From: Oscillospiraceae bacterium
GTDB taxonomy: Bacteria; Bacillota; Clostridia; Oscillospirales; Ruminococcaceae
Direction of reading: 5' to 3'
DNA length: 10,398 bases
Assembly: GCA_003512525.1 (NCBI GenBank)
Contig: DOQG01000049.1
Location: 1-10,398, forward strand
In this document: positions 1 to 6,371 of the stretch, in pieces
Position numbering within the stretch: position 1 is the stretch's first letter
How the letters are laid out: every line of letters begins with the position of its first letter
Position numbers and translations under genes: made by a program
Notes under the pieces: generated by a model
What the model was told of the DNA's origin: nothing
Seen by the model: only the letters and a program-made list of their open reading frames with translations
Databases searched by the model: none

Positions 1-195
1 CGGTGACAGTGCAGTTGCACTGATTTACTCACGAAATTATTAACACCTTGCAAGCACGGAAAATGTTTTTAGAGATGCCGGCACTATATTTATTGTTTTG
101 ACGTTTTTACAATATATTACATTGTAATTTTAGTAAATTTTTGGAAGCAAGAAATTGTGCCACAACCCCATTTCGCTATCCGCAATATATCATCG
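1..195. other. Left-edge non-coding stretch downstream of recD2
   Basis: AT-rich sequence with no supportable gene. A small hairpin with 6-bp arms (CAGTGC at 7-12, GCACTG at 17-22) and a 7-bp AT-only dyad (TTACAAT at 107-113, ATTGTAA at 121-127) are visible. Neither is followed by a T-run in the direction in which recD2 is transcribed, so I see no good recD2 terminator here. The recD2 message may run past the left edge. Confidence 0.5.
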
Positions 196-2448
196 TCACT
201 CTTCGTCTGTATTTTCCTCTTCCTGCGTATCCTTACGGTTCATTTCAATCTCAAGCAGAGGTCTTAACAGCGAATATCTGAGCATCTTTCTGTCGTTATC
301 CACCATAGTCTTTACAAGCTGTTTTGTGCCTATGACTATTATCATCTTCTTGGCTCTGGTAACACCTGTGTAGAGCAGATTTCTGTACAGCAGATTTTGT
401 GTAAAACCCGTTATCGGAATGATCACGGCATCATACTCACTGCCCTGACTCTTGTGTATCGTGATAGCGTAGGCGTGTTCAAGCTTTCTCAGCATTTCGG
501 AGGTGTATATCGCCATTCTCCCCTCAAAGTCTATCGTCACATTCTGAGAAAAGCGGTCGACCGCACGGATTATTCCGATATCGCCGTTGAAAATCCCACT
601 GCCCTTTTCATTGTTTTTTGTCCACAGCACGTCATAGTCGTTCTTTGTCTGCATTACCTTGTCGCCTGTGCGGAATATAACATCAAAGAATTTCAGCTCT
701 GCCTTGTTCTGTGACGGGGGATTAAGCGCAAGCTGAAGCTGTTTGTTAAGCTCTCTCGTTCCCGCCGCTCCCATTTTTGTCGGGCACAGCACCTGAATGT
801 CGTCTATCGGCGAAAATCCGTAGGTGTCGGGCAGGCGCTGTTTTGTAAGCTGTATCACAAGCCCCGCTATCTCGCTCTCATTCGGCTTGTTCATGAAGAA
901 AAAGTCGTTCTGTCTGTCGTCAAGCACCGGAAATTCGCCCTTTACTATCCTGTGCGCATTGGTGACGATAAGGCTCTGCGCCGCCTGCCTGAATATCTCT
1001 TTCAGTTCAACGGACGGGATATAGTGCGACGCTATAAGGTCTTTCAGCACGTTTCCTGCGCCTACGGACGGGAGCTGATTTGAGTCGCCGACCATAATGA
1101 ATTTAGATGTGGGCTTTATCGCCCTTACAAGCGAACACATAAGAAGTGCGTCCACCATTGACATTTCATCGGCAATAACAACATCGGCAGGGAGCGGATT
1201 TGTTTCGTTTCGCTTGAATTTCAGCTCACCCTTTGCGGTATAATCAACTTCAAGCAGTCTGTGTATAGTCCTTGCAGGCTCACCGGTAAGGTCGCTCATA
1301 CGCTTTGCCGCTCTTCCTGTCGGTGCGCAGAGCAGAATGCGCTTCTTATGCGCTTTCAGTATCTTGATAACGCCGTTGAGAGTAGTCGTCTTACCTGTAC
1401 CGGGTCCACCCGTCAGAATAAACACCGAGCCTGTAAGGCAGGCGTTTATAGCGGCGCGCTGTAAGTCCTCATACTGTATATTTTCGGAAAATTCTACCCC
1501 TCTTATCTCATCGGAATAGTCCTTTTCGTACTGTGCCGAGGTGCGTATCATAAACGCAAGCTTCTTAGCAATATAGGTTTCCGCAAGGTAGTATTCTGGC
1601 AGGTACACAAACTCGCGCTTTCCGAGTGTAAGCCTTGTCACCCATTCCTTTTCCTCGCAGTCGTCAAGGCAGGACTCAAACTGTCTGCGTTCGATCCCGA
1701 GGTTGTCGCATACCGACTCCCTGAGCTTTTCAACAGGCAGGCAGGTATGACCTGCGTTGGCGTTCTCGTGCAGGACATACACTATACCGGCGCGCACACG
1801 GTCGCTGTTCTCCGCGTCAAATCCGAGATCTGCCGCCATACGGTCAACCGAACGGAAATCTATATCTATTCCGCTCGTACAGAGTATATAGGGGTTTGTT
1901 TTTATCTGCTTTATGCTGTCGTGCTCAAATGCCGACCATACGCTTATTGCGTGTGCAGGCCCGAAATTATATTCACCGAGGAACTTTATGACCTCGTTTA
2001 CTCCTGTTATCTTATGATACTCATTTGATATGTACAGTGCCTTATCCGAGGATATTCCGTTTATCGCCGTGAGCTTCATACAGTCATTATCTATTATATC
2101 AAGTGCTTCAGTTCCGAACGCCTTTACTATGCGCTTTGCTATAGCGGGACCCAGACCCTTTATAACGCCCGAGCCGAGGTATGCCACTATCTCTGTTTCG
2201 GTCTGAGGCATAGAGCGCTCACACATTGCCGCCTTGAACTGTCTGCCGTACTTTGGACTTGTGATCCATCCGCCGCGCAGATCCAGCCGTTCGCCCTCGT
2301 TCACATCGCCGAGTGTTCCGACTACCGGGATAAGTCCCTCATCACAGCCGAGATTTATAACCGTATAGCCGTTATCGGCGTTTTTATATATAACATCCTC
2401 CACAGAGCCGCTGAGCTCTACGGAAATATCGACCTTCTGATTATCCAA
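196..2448 (-). CDS. recD2: RecD2-type ATP-dependent DNA helicase (5'-3', SF1B)
   Basis: Helicase of the RecD2/TraA-like superfamily 1B group, found in bacteria without RecBC and linked to DNA repair and replication-fork stability. It has 750 residues, normal for the long RecD2 form. Visible in order: an N-terminal OB-like segment (about 10-80), a helix-hairpin-helix region with GLGPAIAKRIV (98-108), Walker A GGPGTGKTTT (347-356), Walker B DEMSM (427-431), motif III GDSNQLPSVGAGN (454-466), GDKVMQTKNDY (595-605), TIHKSQGSEYD (663-673) and motif VI YTGVTRAKK (693-701). The C-terminal tail is acidic. The start is TTG: it follows a GAGGG ribosome binding site by 7 nt, and the OB segment begins immediately after it. 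The next in-frame ATG (residue 75) would remove that segment. It lies 28 nt after the 93-residue gene, so it is probably the last gene of the prmA operon. The family assignment is secure; the cellular role is inferred from the family. Confidence 0.96.
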   Translation of the reverse strand: MDNQKVDISVELSGSVEDVIYKNADNGYTVINLGCDEGLIPVVGTLGDVNEGERLDLRGGWITSPKYGRQFKAAMCERSMPQTETEIVAYLGSGVIKGLGPAIAKRIVKAFGTEALDIIDNDCMKLTAINGISSDKALYISNEYHKITGVNEVIKFLGEYNFGPAHAISVWSAFEHDSIKQIKTNPYILCTSGIDIDFRSVDRMAADLGFDAENSDRVRAGIVYVLHENANAGHTCLPVEKLRESVCDNLGIERRQFESCLDDCEEKEWVTRLTLGKREFVYLPEYYLAETYIAKKLAFMIRTSAQYEKDYSDEIRGVEFSENIQYEDLQRAAINACLTGSVFILTGGPGTGKTTTLNGVIKILKAHKKRILLCAPTGRAAKRMSDLTGEPARTIHRLLEVDYTAKGELKFKRNETNPLPADVVIADEMSMVDALLMCSLVRAIKPTSKFIMVGDSNQLPSVGAGNVLKDLIASHYIPSVELKEIFRQAAQSLIVTNAHRIVKGEFPVLDDRQNDFFFMNKPNESEIAGLVIQLTKQRLPDTYGFSPIDDIQVLCPTKMGAAGTRELNKQLQLALNPPSQNKAELKFFDVIFRTGDKVMQTKNDYDVLWTKNNEKGSGIFNGDIGIIRAVDRFSQNVTIDFEGRMAIYTSEMLRKLEHAYAITIHKSQGSEYDAVIIPITGFTQNLLYRNLLYTGVTRAKKMIIVIGTKQLVKTMVDNDRKMLRYSLLRPLLEIEMNRKDTQEEENTDEE

Positions 2449-2455
2449 TTACATT

Positions 2456-2460
2456 CCCTC
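2456..2460 (-). promoter_or_regulatory. Ribosome binding site that decides the TTG start of recD2
   Basis: On the minus strand GAGGG is followed by AATGTAA and then TTG. The ATG inside this spacer is followed directly by the stop TAA and lies only about 1 nt from GAGGG. The TTG, at 7 nt, is therefore the workable start. Confidence 0.7.
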
Positions 2461-2476
2461 GTTTTTCTTCTTAGCG

Positions 2477-2758
2477 TTACTTCATACATACCCTCGGACA
2501 ATCGGCAGAAAGCGCACGGCATATAGTGATAAATTCCGTGTCGGCTGTCAGGCTTTCCGGCACTATTATCACAACATCGCCGTTTGTCGCCTTAAGTGCG
2601 CTCCTGACCTTTCCCTCAACGTCATCGCACCCATCGGGTCTGACATATATCGGCGGCGCATTGGCAGTACCCAGACTGCCGATGAACAGCACAACGTTCA
2701 CAGCGCCCATAATTCCGAGAAAAATCATACCGAAAAGCATTATGTATGCACCACTCAT
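2477..2758 (-). CDS. Small single-span membrane protein of unknown function (93 aa)
   Basis: I do not recognise this family. Residues 1-30 are a strongly hydrophobic segment (YIMLFGMIFLGIMGAVNVVL and onward), most likely a signal anchor. A soluble tail of about 60 residues follows, starting at APPIYVRPDG, with alternating charged and hydrophobic stretches (DVVIIVPESL at 61-70) and cysteines at residues 44, 80, 87 and 91. The gene is supported by an AAAAGGAG ribosome binding site 9 nt before ATG and by its fit between prmA (55 nt upstream) and recD2 (28 nt downstream) on the same strand. A TATAAT at 2788-2793 could be a weak internal promoter, but no good -35 box accompanies it. The protein is probably anchored in the cytoplasmic membrane; which side the tail faces is not clear. 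Function is unknown. Confidence 0.8.
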   Translation of the reverse strand: MSGAYIMLFGMIFLGIMGAVNVVLFIGSLGTANAPPIYVRPDGCDDVEGKVRSALKATNGDVVIIVPESLTADTEFITICRALSADCPRVCMK

Positions 2759-2813
2759 AAGATTTCACTCCTTTTATAGTTTATCTCATTATATGGTGCA
2801 GACGTTTATTCTG

Positions 2814-3785
2814 TTACGGATTGCAGGTACAGAGAATTGCGTTCCAGCCCTCTTTTTCAGATACGCTTTCTACCCTGATATTATTTTCCTTAAGTGCGGA
2901 CAGAACCTCGTCAAGTCTTTCTGTTATGATACCCGATACTATAAGCTTGCCGTTCTTCTTTAAAAATCCGCTGAAATACGGCGACATTGATATAATTACA
3001 TCTGCCACGATATTCGCCGTGATAATGTCAAAGCCTGTGCCTATCTTCTCTCTGAGCGGTTCGTCGTCACTGATATTTCCGACATAAGCCGAAACCATAT
3101 CACTGCCGAAACCGTTCTTTTCGGTATTTTCCTTTGCGGTGCGGACGGAATTTTCAAATATATCTACCATTACCGCCTGCTTTGCGCCGAGCAGAAGTCC
3201 CGCGATGGACAGTATACCGCTTCCCGTGCCGAGGTCGAGCATTCTGTCGCCCTTGTTTATCTGCTTTTCGAGAAGCTCCATTACAAGGCGGGTCGTGTGA
3301 TGCTGACCTGTACCGAATGACGAAGCGGGGTCGATCTCAAGTATCTTTCTGCCGTCCGTATCGCTGACATCCTCCCAGCTTGGCTTTACTATCAGCTTTT
3401 CACCGACTGTAAAAGGCTTATAGTACTGCTTCCAGTTATTAGCCCAGTCCTCTTCACGCACACAGTCTATCTCCACGTCAAGACTACCGTAAAAATCGTC
3501 CTTGTCGTTAGCTTTGAGCTCACCAAGTGTTCCGCTGAGAGCCGACAGCATTTCAGCGCCCTGCTCGTTATCCTGAACATAGCAGGTAATATGCGGCTTT
3601 ACGGTTTTCAGTCCCATAAGGCTGTCATCTACATAGTCCCAGTTGTACTCCTTGTTTTCAAGGAACTCCTCAAAGTCTGCGGGGTCGTGGATTATAAACC
3701 CGTTAAGTCCAAGCTCCGATAGGCGCATAATAAGCACCTGCACCGCTTCACTTTTAGTATATATGTCTACCTGTCTGAACTGCAT
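2814..3785 (-). CDS. prmA: Ribosomal protein L11 methyltransferase PrmA
   Basis: A cytoplasmic class I SAM-dependent methyltransferase that, in characterised members, trimethylates ribosomal protein L11. The 323 residues are close to the family length. The N-terminal L11-recognition domain spans about 1-110. It is followed by the linker motif DWANNWKQYYKPF (113-125), the family signature DPASSFGTGQHHTT (152-165, usually DPG.AFGTG.H.TT), the SAM-binding glycine loop DLGTGSG (184-190), acidic D208 at the end of the next strand, and TANIVADV (256-263) in the position of the family's catalytic ANI motif. Reading could start upstream at 3899, but that would add 38 Cys/Arg-rich residues running through the amt terminator. 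The ATG at 3785 has AAGAGGT 6 nt before it and begins the normal family N-terminus (MQFRQVDIYT). It is probably the first gene of a prmA, 93-aa protein, recD2 operon. Confidence 0.96.
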   Translation of the reverse strand: MQFRQVDIYTKSEAVQVLIMRLSELGLNGFIIHDPADFEEFLENKEYNWDYVDDSLMGLKTVKPHITCYVQDNEQGAEMLSALSGTLGELKANDKDDFYGSLDVEIDCVREEDWANNWKQYYKPFTVGEKLIVKPSWEDVSDTDGRKILEIDPASSFGTGQHHTTRLVMELLEKQINKGDRMLDLGTGSGILSIAGLLLGAKQAVMVDIFENSVRTAKENTEKNGFGSDMVSAYVGNISDDEPLREKIGTGFDIITANIVADVIISMSPYFSGFLKKNGKLIVSGIITERLDEVLSALKENNIRVESVSEKEGWNAILCTCNP

Positions 3786-3791
3786 AGTAAT

Positions 3792-3798
3792 ACCTCTT
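3792..3798 (-). promoter_or_regulatory. Ribosome binding site of prmA
   Basis: AAGAGGT on the minus strand, 6 nt before the ATG at 3785. It fixes the start there rather than at the upstream in-frame candidate at 3899. Confidence 0.7.
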
Positions 3799-3830
3799 GT
3801 TTTCTTATTTGCCCGCCGGCATAAATATCT

Positions 3831-3866
3831 ATTATATATTATCCTACATTTCGGGCAAAAAAGCAA
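3831..3866 (-). promoter_or_regulatory. Predicted sigma-A promoter of the prmA operon
   Basis: Two overlapping options are visible on the minus strand between the amt terminator and prmA. One is TTGCTT (3861-3866), 17 bp, GATAAT (3838-3843). The other is TTGCCC (3853-3858), 16 bp, TATAAT (3831-3836). Either would give a leader of roughly 40-45 nt. The location after a strong terminator makes a promoter here necessary if prmA is expressed independently. Confidence 0.55.
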
Positions 3867-3877
3867 GTGTTTACAGC

Positions 3878-3912
3878 AAAAATGCACCGCCCTTATCAAA
3901 AGAGCGGTGCAT
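3878..3912 (-). terminator. Rho-independent terminator of amt-PII
   Basis: The stem ATGCACCGC (3882-3890) pairs with GCGGTGCAT (3904-3912). On the minus strand the hairpin is followed by TTTTT. It lies 40 nt past the amt stop codon. Confidence 0.88.
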
Positions 3913-3951
3913 CACATTCAAGGAAGAACCAATGCTAATTTCTGATTTTTA

Positions 3952-5736
3952 TCAATCGTTGTCCTGTAAAGCCTCATAAGCCTCTTCGCCTGTACGAACC
4001 TTGATAACATTCTCAACGTCGTATACGAATATCTTACCGTCGCCTATCTTACCGGTGTAAAGTGCATTCTTTGCAACTTCAACAACCTTTTCAACAGGAA
4101 CCTTGCATACTACGATTTCGACCTTCATCTTAGGAAGAAGTCTTGCGTCTACAGGAACGCCACGGTAGAACTCAGTTGAGCCCTTCTGCATACCGCAGCC
4201 CATTACATGAGATACCGTCATACCGGTGATACCGATAGACGAAAGCGCGTGCTTGAGAACCTCGAACTTCTCCTGATTTGCGATGATATCTACCTTTGTC
4301 ATCTTTACATCGCTTGCGCTGATAGGAGCTTTTGCCTTTGAAACGTGCTGTACAGGTACAGATGTTTCAACAGGAGCAGCCTCAGTAACAACTGCAGTAT
4401 CTTCTGCGGAAGAACCGCTGTATACGCTGTCGCCTGCGATAACGAAGTCTGCATATGAGCTGGGCAGACCGTGTTCTGTCGTATCAAGACCCTTGAGCTC
4501 TTCTTCTCTTGAAGCTCTCAGACCGATCGTGTGCTTTAAGATGTAGAATGTCAGGAACATCGTTACGGCTGTGAATGCGCAAACCGAAACAACACCGAGT
4601 AACTGGATACCGAGCTGGCTGAAACCGCCGCCGTAGAACAGACCCGTGATACCGTTCTGACCCTTACCTGTTGCGAATAAGCCTACTGCAAGTGAGCCCC
4701 ATACGCCGTTGAAGAAGTGTACCGCTACAGCACCGACAGGGTCATCGACTTTGAGCTTGTAATCGAGGAGCCAAACGCCGAAGCAAACCAGGAAGCCTGA
4801 AACAATACCGATTATCGTTGCGCCGAGTGCATCTGTATCTGCACAGGGAGCTGTGATAGCTACAAGTCCTGCGAGTGAAGCGTTAAGACACATCGAAACA
4901 TCGGGCTTGCCGTTTTTGAGCCATGTGAATATCATCGTTACTACCGTAGCAACTGCGGGAGCAATTGTTGTGGTAAGGAATATATTTGCGAGGTAGTTTA
5001 CATCTGATGCGGCAGCACCGTTAAATCCGTACCAACCGAACCAGAGAATGAATACGCCGAGCGCGCCGAGGGGGATAGAGTGACCTAAGATAGCTCTGGG
5101 CTTGCCGTCCTTGCTGAACTTACCGATACGCGGTCCGACCATTGCGGCACCGATAAGAGCCGTAAGACCACCGACCATATGAATTGCCGTTGAACCTGCG
5201 AAGTCAACGAAGCCGAGCTGTGCGAGCCAGCCGCCGCCCCAGATCCAGTGAGCCTCGATAGGATAAACAACAAGGCTTATAACGAATGAGTAGATGCAGT
5301 AGCTGATGAACTTTGTACGCTCTGCCATAGCGCCTGAAACTATCGTTGCGGCAGTAGCACAGAATACTAAGTTGAATACGAACTCTGCACATCTGTCAAA
5401 GCTGGAAAGCTGAGTCAGAACGTCAAGGTTCGGAACACCGATAAGTCCGAAGAATGTATCTTCACCGAGCATCAGACCGAAACCGAGAAGTACGAATGCG
5501 ATCGTACCGAGGCAGAAGTCCATTAAGTTTTTCATTATAATGTTGCCGGCATTCTTTGCTCTGGTGAAACCTGTTTCAACCATTGCGAAACCGCACTGCA
5601 TAAAGAATACCAATGCGGCACCGATAAGGTACCATATACCGTTGCCGTCGCCGACATTGAACATTGTGGCGTTAACGGTTTCCTGAATTTTGTCTGCCGA
5701 TTCGGCAGCTAGAGTTAGCGTGGATAAGAGATCCAT
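3952..5736 (-). CDS. Ammonium channel (Amt/Mep/Rh) with C-terminal fused PII signalling domain
   Basis: A 594-residue fusion. Residues about 30-410 are an Amt channel, normally an 11-helix trimer conducting ammonium across the cytoplasmic membrane. Aligned to E. coli AmtB it keeps the pore histidines H186 and H340 (AmtB H168, H318), D178 (D160), W166 (W148) and gate phenylalanines F125 and F238. Ser219 of the outer ammonium site appears to be A242. Residues about 411-478 are an Ala/Pro/Val/Ser-rich, probably flexible linker. Residues 479-594 are a full PII protein: GITGMTV, T-loop (514-535) with Q517 (Q39), R525 (R47) and K536 (K58), then the signature TGKIGDGKIFVYDV (561-574) with K568 and R581 for ATP. 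V529 replaces the uridylylated Tyr51. The start ATG has AAAGGGG about 9 nt upstream. It is monocistronic, with its own promoter and terminator. In this family PII normally binds the channel's cytoplasmic face and blocks it; a tethered gate is inferred here. Confidence 0.95.
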   Translation of the reverse strand: MDLLSTLTLAAESADKIQETVNATMFNVGDGNGIWYLIGAALVFFMQCGFAMVETGFTRAKNAGNIIMKNLMDFCLGTIAFVLLGFGLMLGEDTFFGLIGVPNLDVLTQLSSFDRCAEFVFNLVFCATAATIVSGAMAERTKFISYCIYSFVISLVVYPIEAHWIWGGGWLAQLGFVDFAGSTAIHMVGGLTALIGAAMVGPRIGKFSKDGKPRAILGHSIPLGALGVFILWFGWYGFNGAAASDVNYLANIFLTTTIAPAVATVVTMIFTWLKNGKPDVSMCLNASLAGLVAITAPCADTDALGATIIGIVSGFLVCFGVWLLDYKLKVDDPVGAVAVHFFNGVWGSLAVGLFATGKGQNGITGLFYGGGFSQLGIQLLGVVSVCAFTAVTMFLTFYILKHTIGLRASREEELKGLDTTEHGLPSSYADFVIAGDSVYSGSSAEDTAVVTEAAPVETSVPVQHVSKAKAPISASDVKMTKVDIIANQEKFEVLKHALSSIGITGMTVSHVMGCGMQKGSTEFYRGVPVDARLLPKMKVEIVVCKVPVEKVVEVAKNALYTGKIGDGKIFVYDVENVIKVRTGEEAYEALQDND

Positions 5737-5772
5737 TGATAACCGCCCCTTTCAAAAGGTAATTTTCTGACT

Positions 5773-5790
5773 GCGGCTGTGCCGCTTTTT
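5773..5790 (+). terminator. Small GC hairpin in the amt leader; T-run only on the plus strand
   Basis: GCGGC, TGT, GCCGC, then TTTTT when read on the plus strand, which resembles a short terminator for antisense transcripts. On the minus strand it is simply a 5-bp hairpin preceded by A's, about 20 nt before the amt ribosome binding site. The stem is short, so confidence is low. Confidence 0.35.
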
Positions 5791-5870
5791 CGTTAAGTGA
5801 GTCTGAAAAAATCCTATCTGCACCCCTCTGCGCCTTTGCAAGATCTTGCAGAACTTTTGCAATCTCACTC

Positions 5871-5913
5871 AAAACAAAAGGAGCCGCACGAACTTTTCGG
5901 TTCGTGTAGCTCC
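5871..5913 (-). terminator. Terminator-like hairpin just after the amt promoter (possible attenuator)
   Basis: On the minus strand GGAGC (5909-5913) and CACGAAC pair with GTTCGTG and GCTCC (5880-5884). One G·U and one mismatch interrupt the stem, and the loop is CGAAAA. The stem is followed by TTTTGTTTTG (5870-5879). It has the shape of an intrinsic terminator and starts only about 10 nt after the predicted transcription start. No gene lies between promoter and hairpin, so it would either attenuate amt transcription or end a roughly 50-nt RNA. Confidence 0.7.
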
Positions 5914-5929
5914 GTTGCTTACAAGTATT

Positions 5930-5958
5930 ATTATACTGACGGCAGGGTGGTTTGTCAA
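5930..5958 (-). promoter_or_regulatory. Perfect consensus sigma-A promoter of amt-PII
   Basis: On the minus strand TTGACA (5953-5958), exactly 17 bp, then TATAAT (5930-5935). The predicted start is near 5923, which gives a leader of about 187 nt before the amt ATG. No gene other than amt is positioned to use it. Confidence 0.85.
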
Positions 5959-5966
5959 CGCTTTTT

Positions 5967-5992
5967 TGCAAGTTTTTTATTTGTTTCTTGCA
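5967..5992. repeat. Inverted repeat TGCAAG-N14-CTTGCA upstream of the amt -35 box
   Basis: Perfect 6-bp arms at 5967-5972 and 5987-5992, ending about 8 bp upstream of the -35 element. The same core recurs as a 14-bp perfect palindrome at 5837-5850 and as TTTTGCA/TGCAAAA at 6177-6200. The position suits a regulator binding site; no regulator is identified. Confidence 0.45.
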
Positions 5993-6001
5993 TTTTGTGA
6001 A

Positions 6002-6048
6002 ATATGCATAATAAAACTGTGAATTTTTTGTGCTACAGTTATGCATAT
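6002..6048. repeat. Imperfect inverted repeat with ATATGCATAA arms
   Basis: ATATGCATAA (6002-6011) is mirrored by TTATGCATAT (6039-6048). Inside them CTGT (6017-6020) is mirrored by ACAG (6035-6038), with five extra bases (TAAAA) on the left arm. The arms enclose a 14-nt T-rich loop. It lies about 45-90 bp upstream of the amt -35 box. Confidence 0.45.
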
Positions 6049-6301
6049 ATGCTATCTCTTTTAAGGCTTAAGCGGTATTTATAACGCTCAAATCTTCTTA
6101 AAATCGTCAGATATCATCAAATTTGCGGTGTTTTGCGCAATTTTGACGTATGAATGATATTTGCCGTCAAACTGCATTTTGCAATGTTCAATATGCAAAA
6201 ACAGCATTTATTTGAAAAAACGGCGTGATTTTCTGCAATATGTGCCGAGTTCTCTCGCAATATTTAGCCGAAAATGACTGCCTGTACAGCATTTTTCAGT
6301 C

Positions 6302-6371
6302 AAAAAAGCGGCAGGTAAAGCCATGCACGGCAATTCACGGGCAGAGCCACCGTACATTCTGCCGCTTTTTT
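6302..6371 (-). terminator. Long-armed terminator after the two-gene unknown operon
   Basis: Perfect 13-nt arms AAAAAAGCGGCAG (6302-6314) and CTGCCGCTTTTTT (6359-6371), with 44 nt between them that can fold further. It lies 38 nt past the stop of the 201-residue gene and ends in T6 on either strand. An inner pairing (ATGTACGG with CCGTGCAT on the minus strand) has a G·U pair that would be a C·A clash on the plus strand, which favours the minus-strand RNA as the functional form. Confidence 0.72.

Noticed and set aside
107..131. Possible terminator TTACAAT/ATTGTAA near the left edge
   Set aside because: The stem is entirely weak, and in the direction of recD2 transcription it is followed by A's instead of T's.
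824..3367. Several plus-strand open frames of 60-145 codons opposite recD2 and prmA
   Set aside because: They are antisense shadows of well-supported genes, without ribosome binding sites or recognisable protein features.
3786..3899. Longer N-terminus of PrmA starting at 3899
   Set aside because: The extra 38 residues overlap the amt terminator and predicted prmA promoter, have an unnatural Cys/Arg-rich composition and are absent from the family. The ATG at 3785 has its own ribosome binding site.
5837..5913. ANTAR-protein-controlled antitermination element
   Set aside because: The known element needs two adjacent hairpins whose hexaloops have A at position 1 and G at position 4. The loop here is CGAAAA, and no suitable first hairpin fits between the predicted start and the terminator.
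5672..6046. 124-residue minus-strand open frame overlapping the amt start
   Set aside because: It runs through the promoter, the terminator-like hairpin and the amt start, has no ribosome binding site and resembles no protein. It is a by-product of AT-rich leader sequence.
6302..6371. Miniature transposable element with 13-bp terminal inverted repeats
   Set aside because: There is no target-site duplication at the flanks, and its place 38 nt after a stop codon with T-runs on both sides fits a terminator better.
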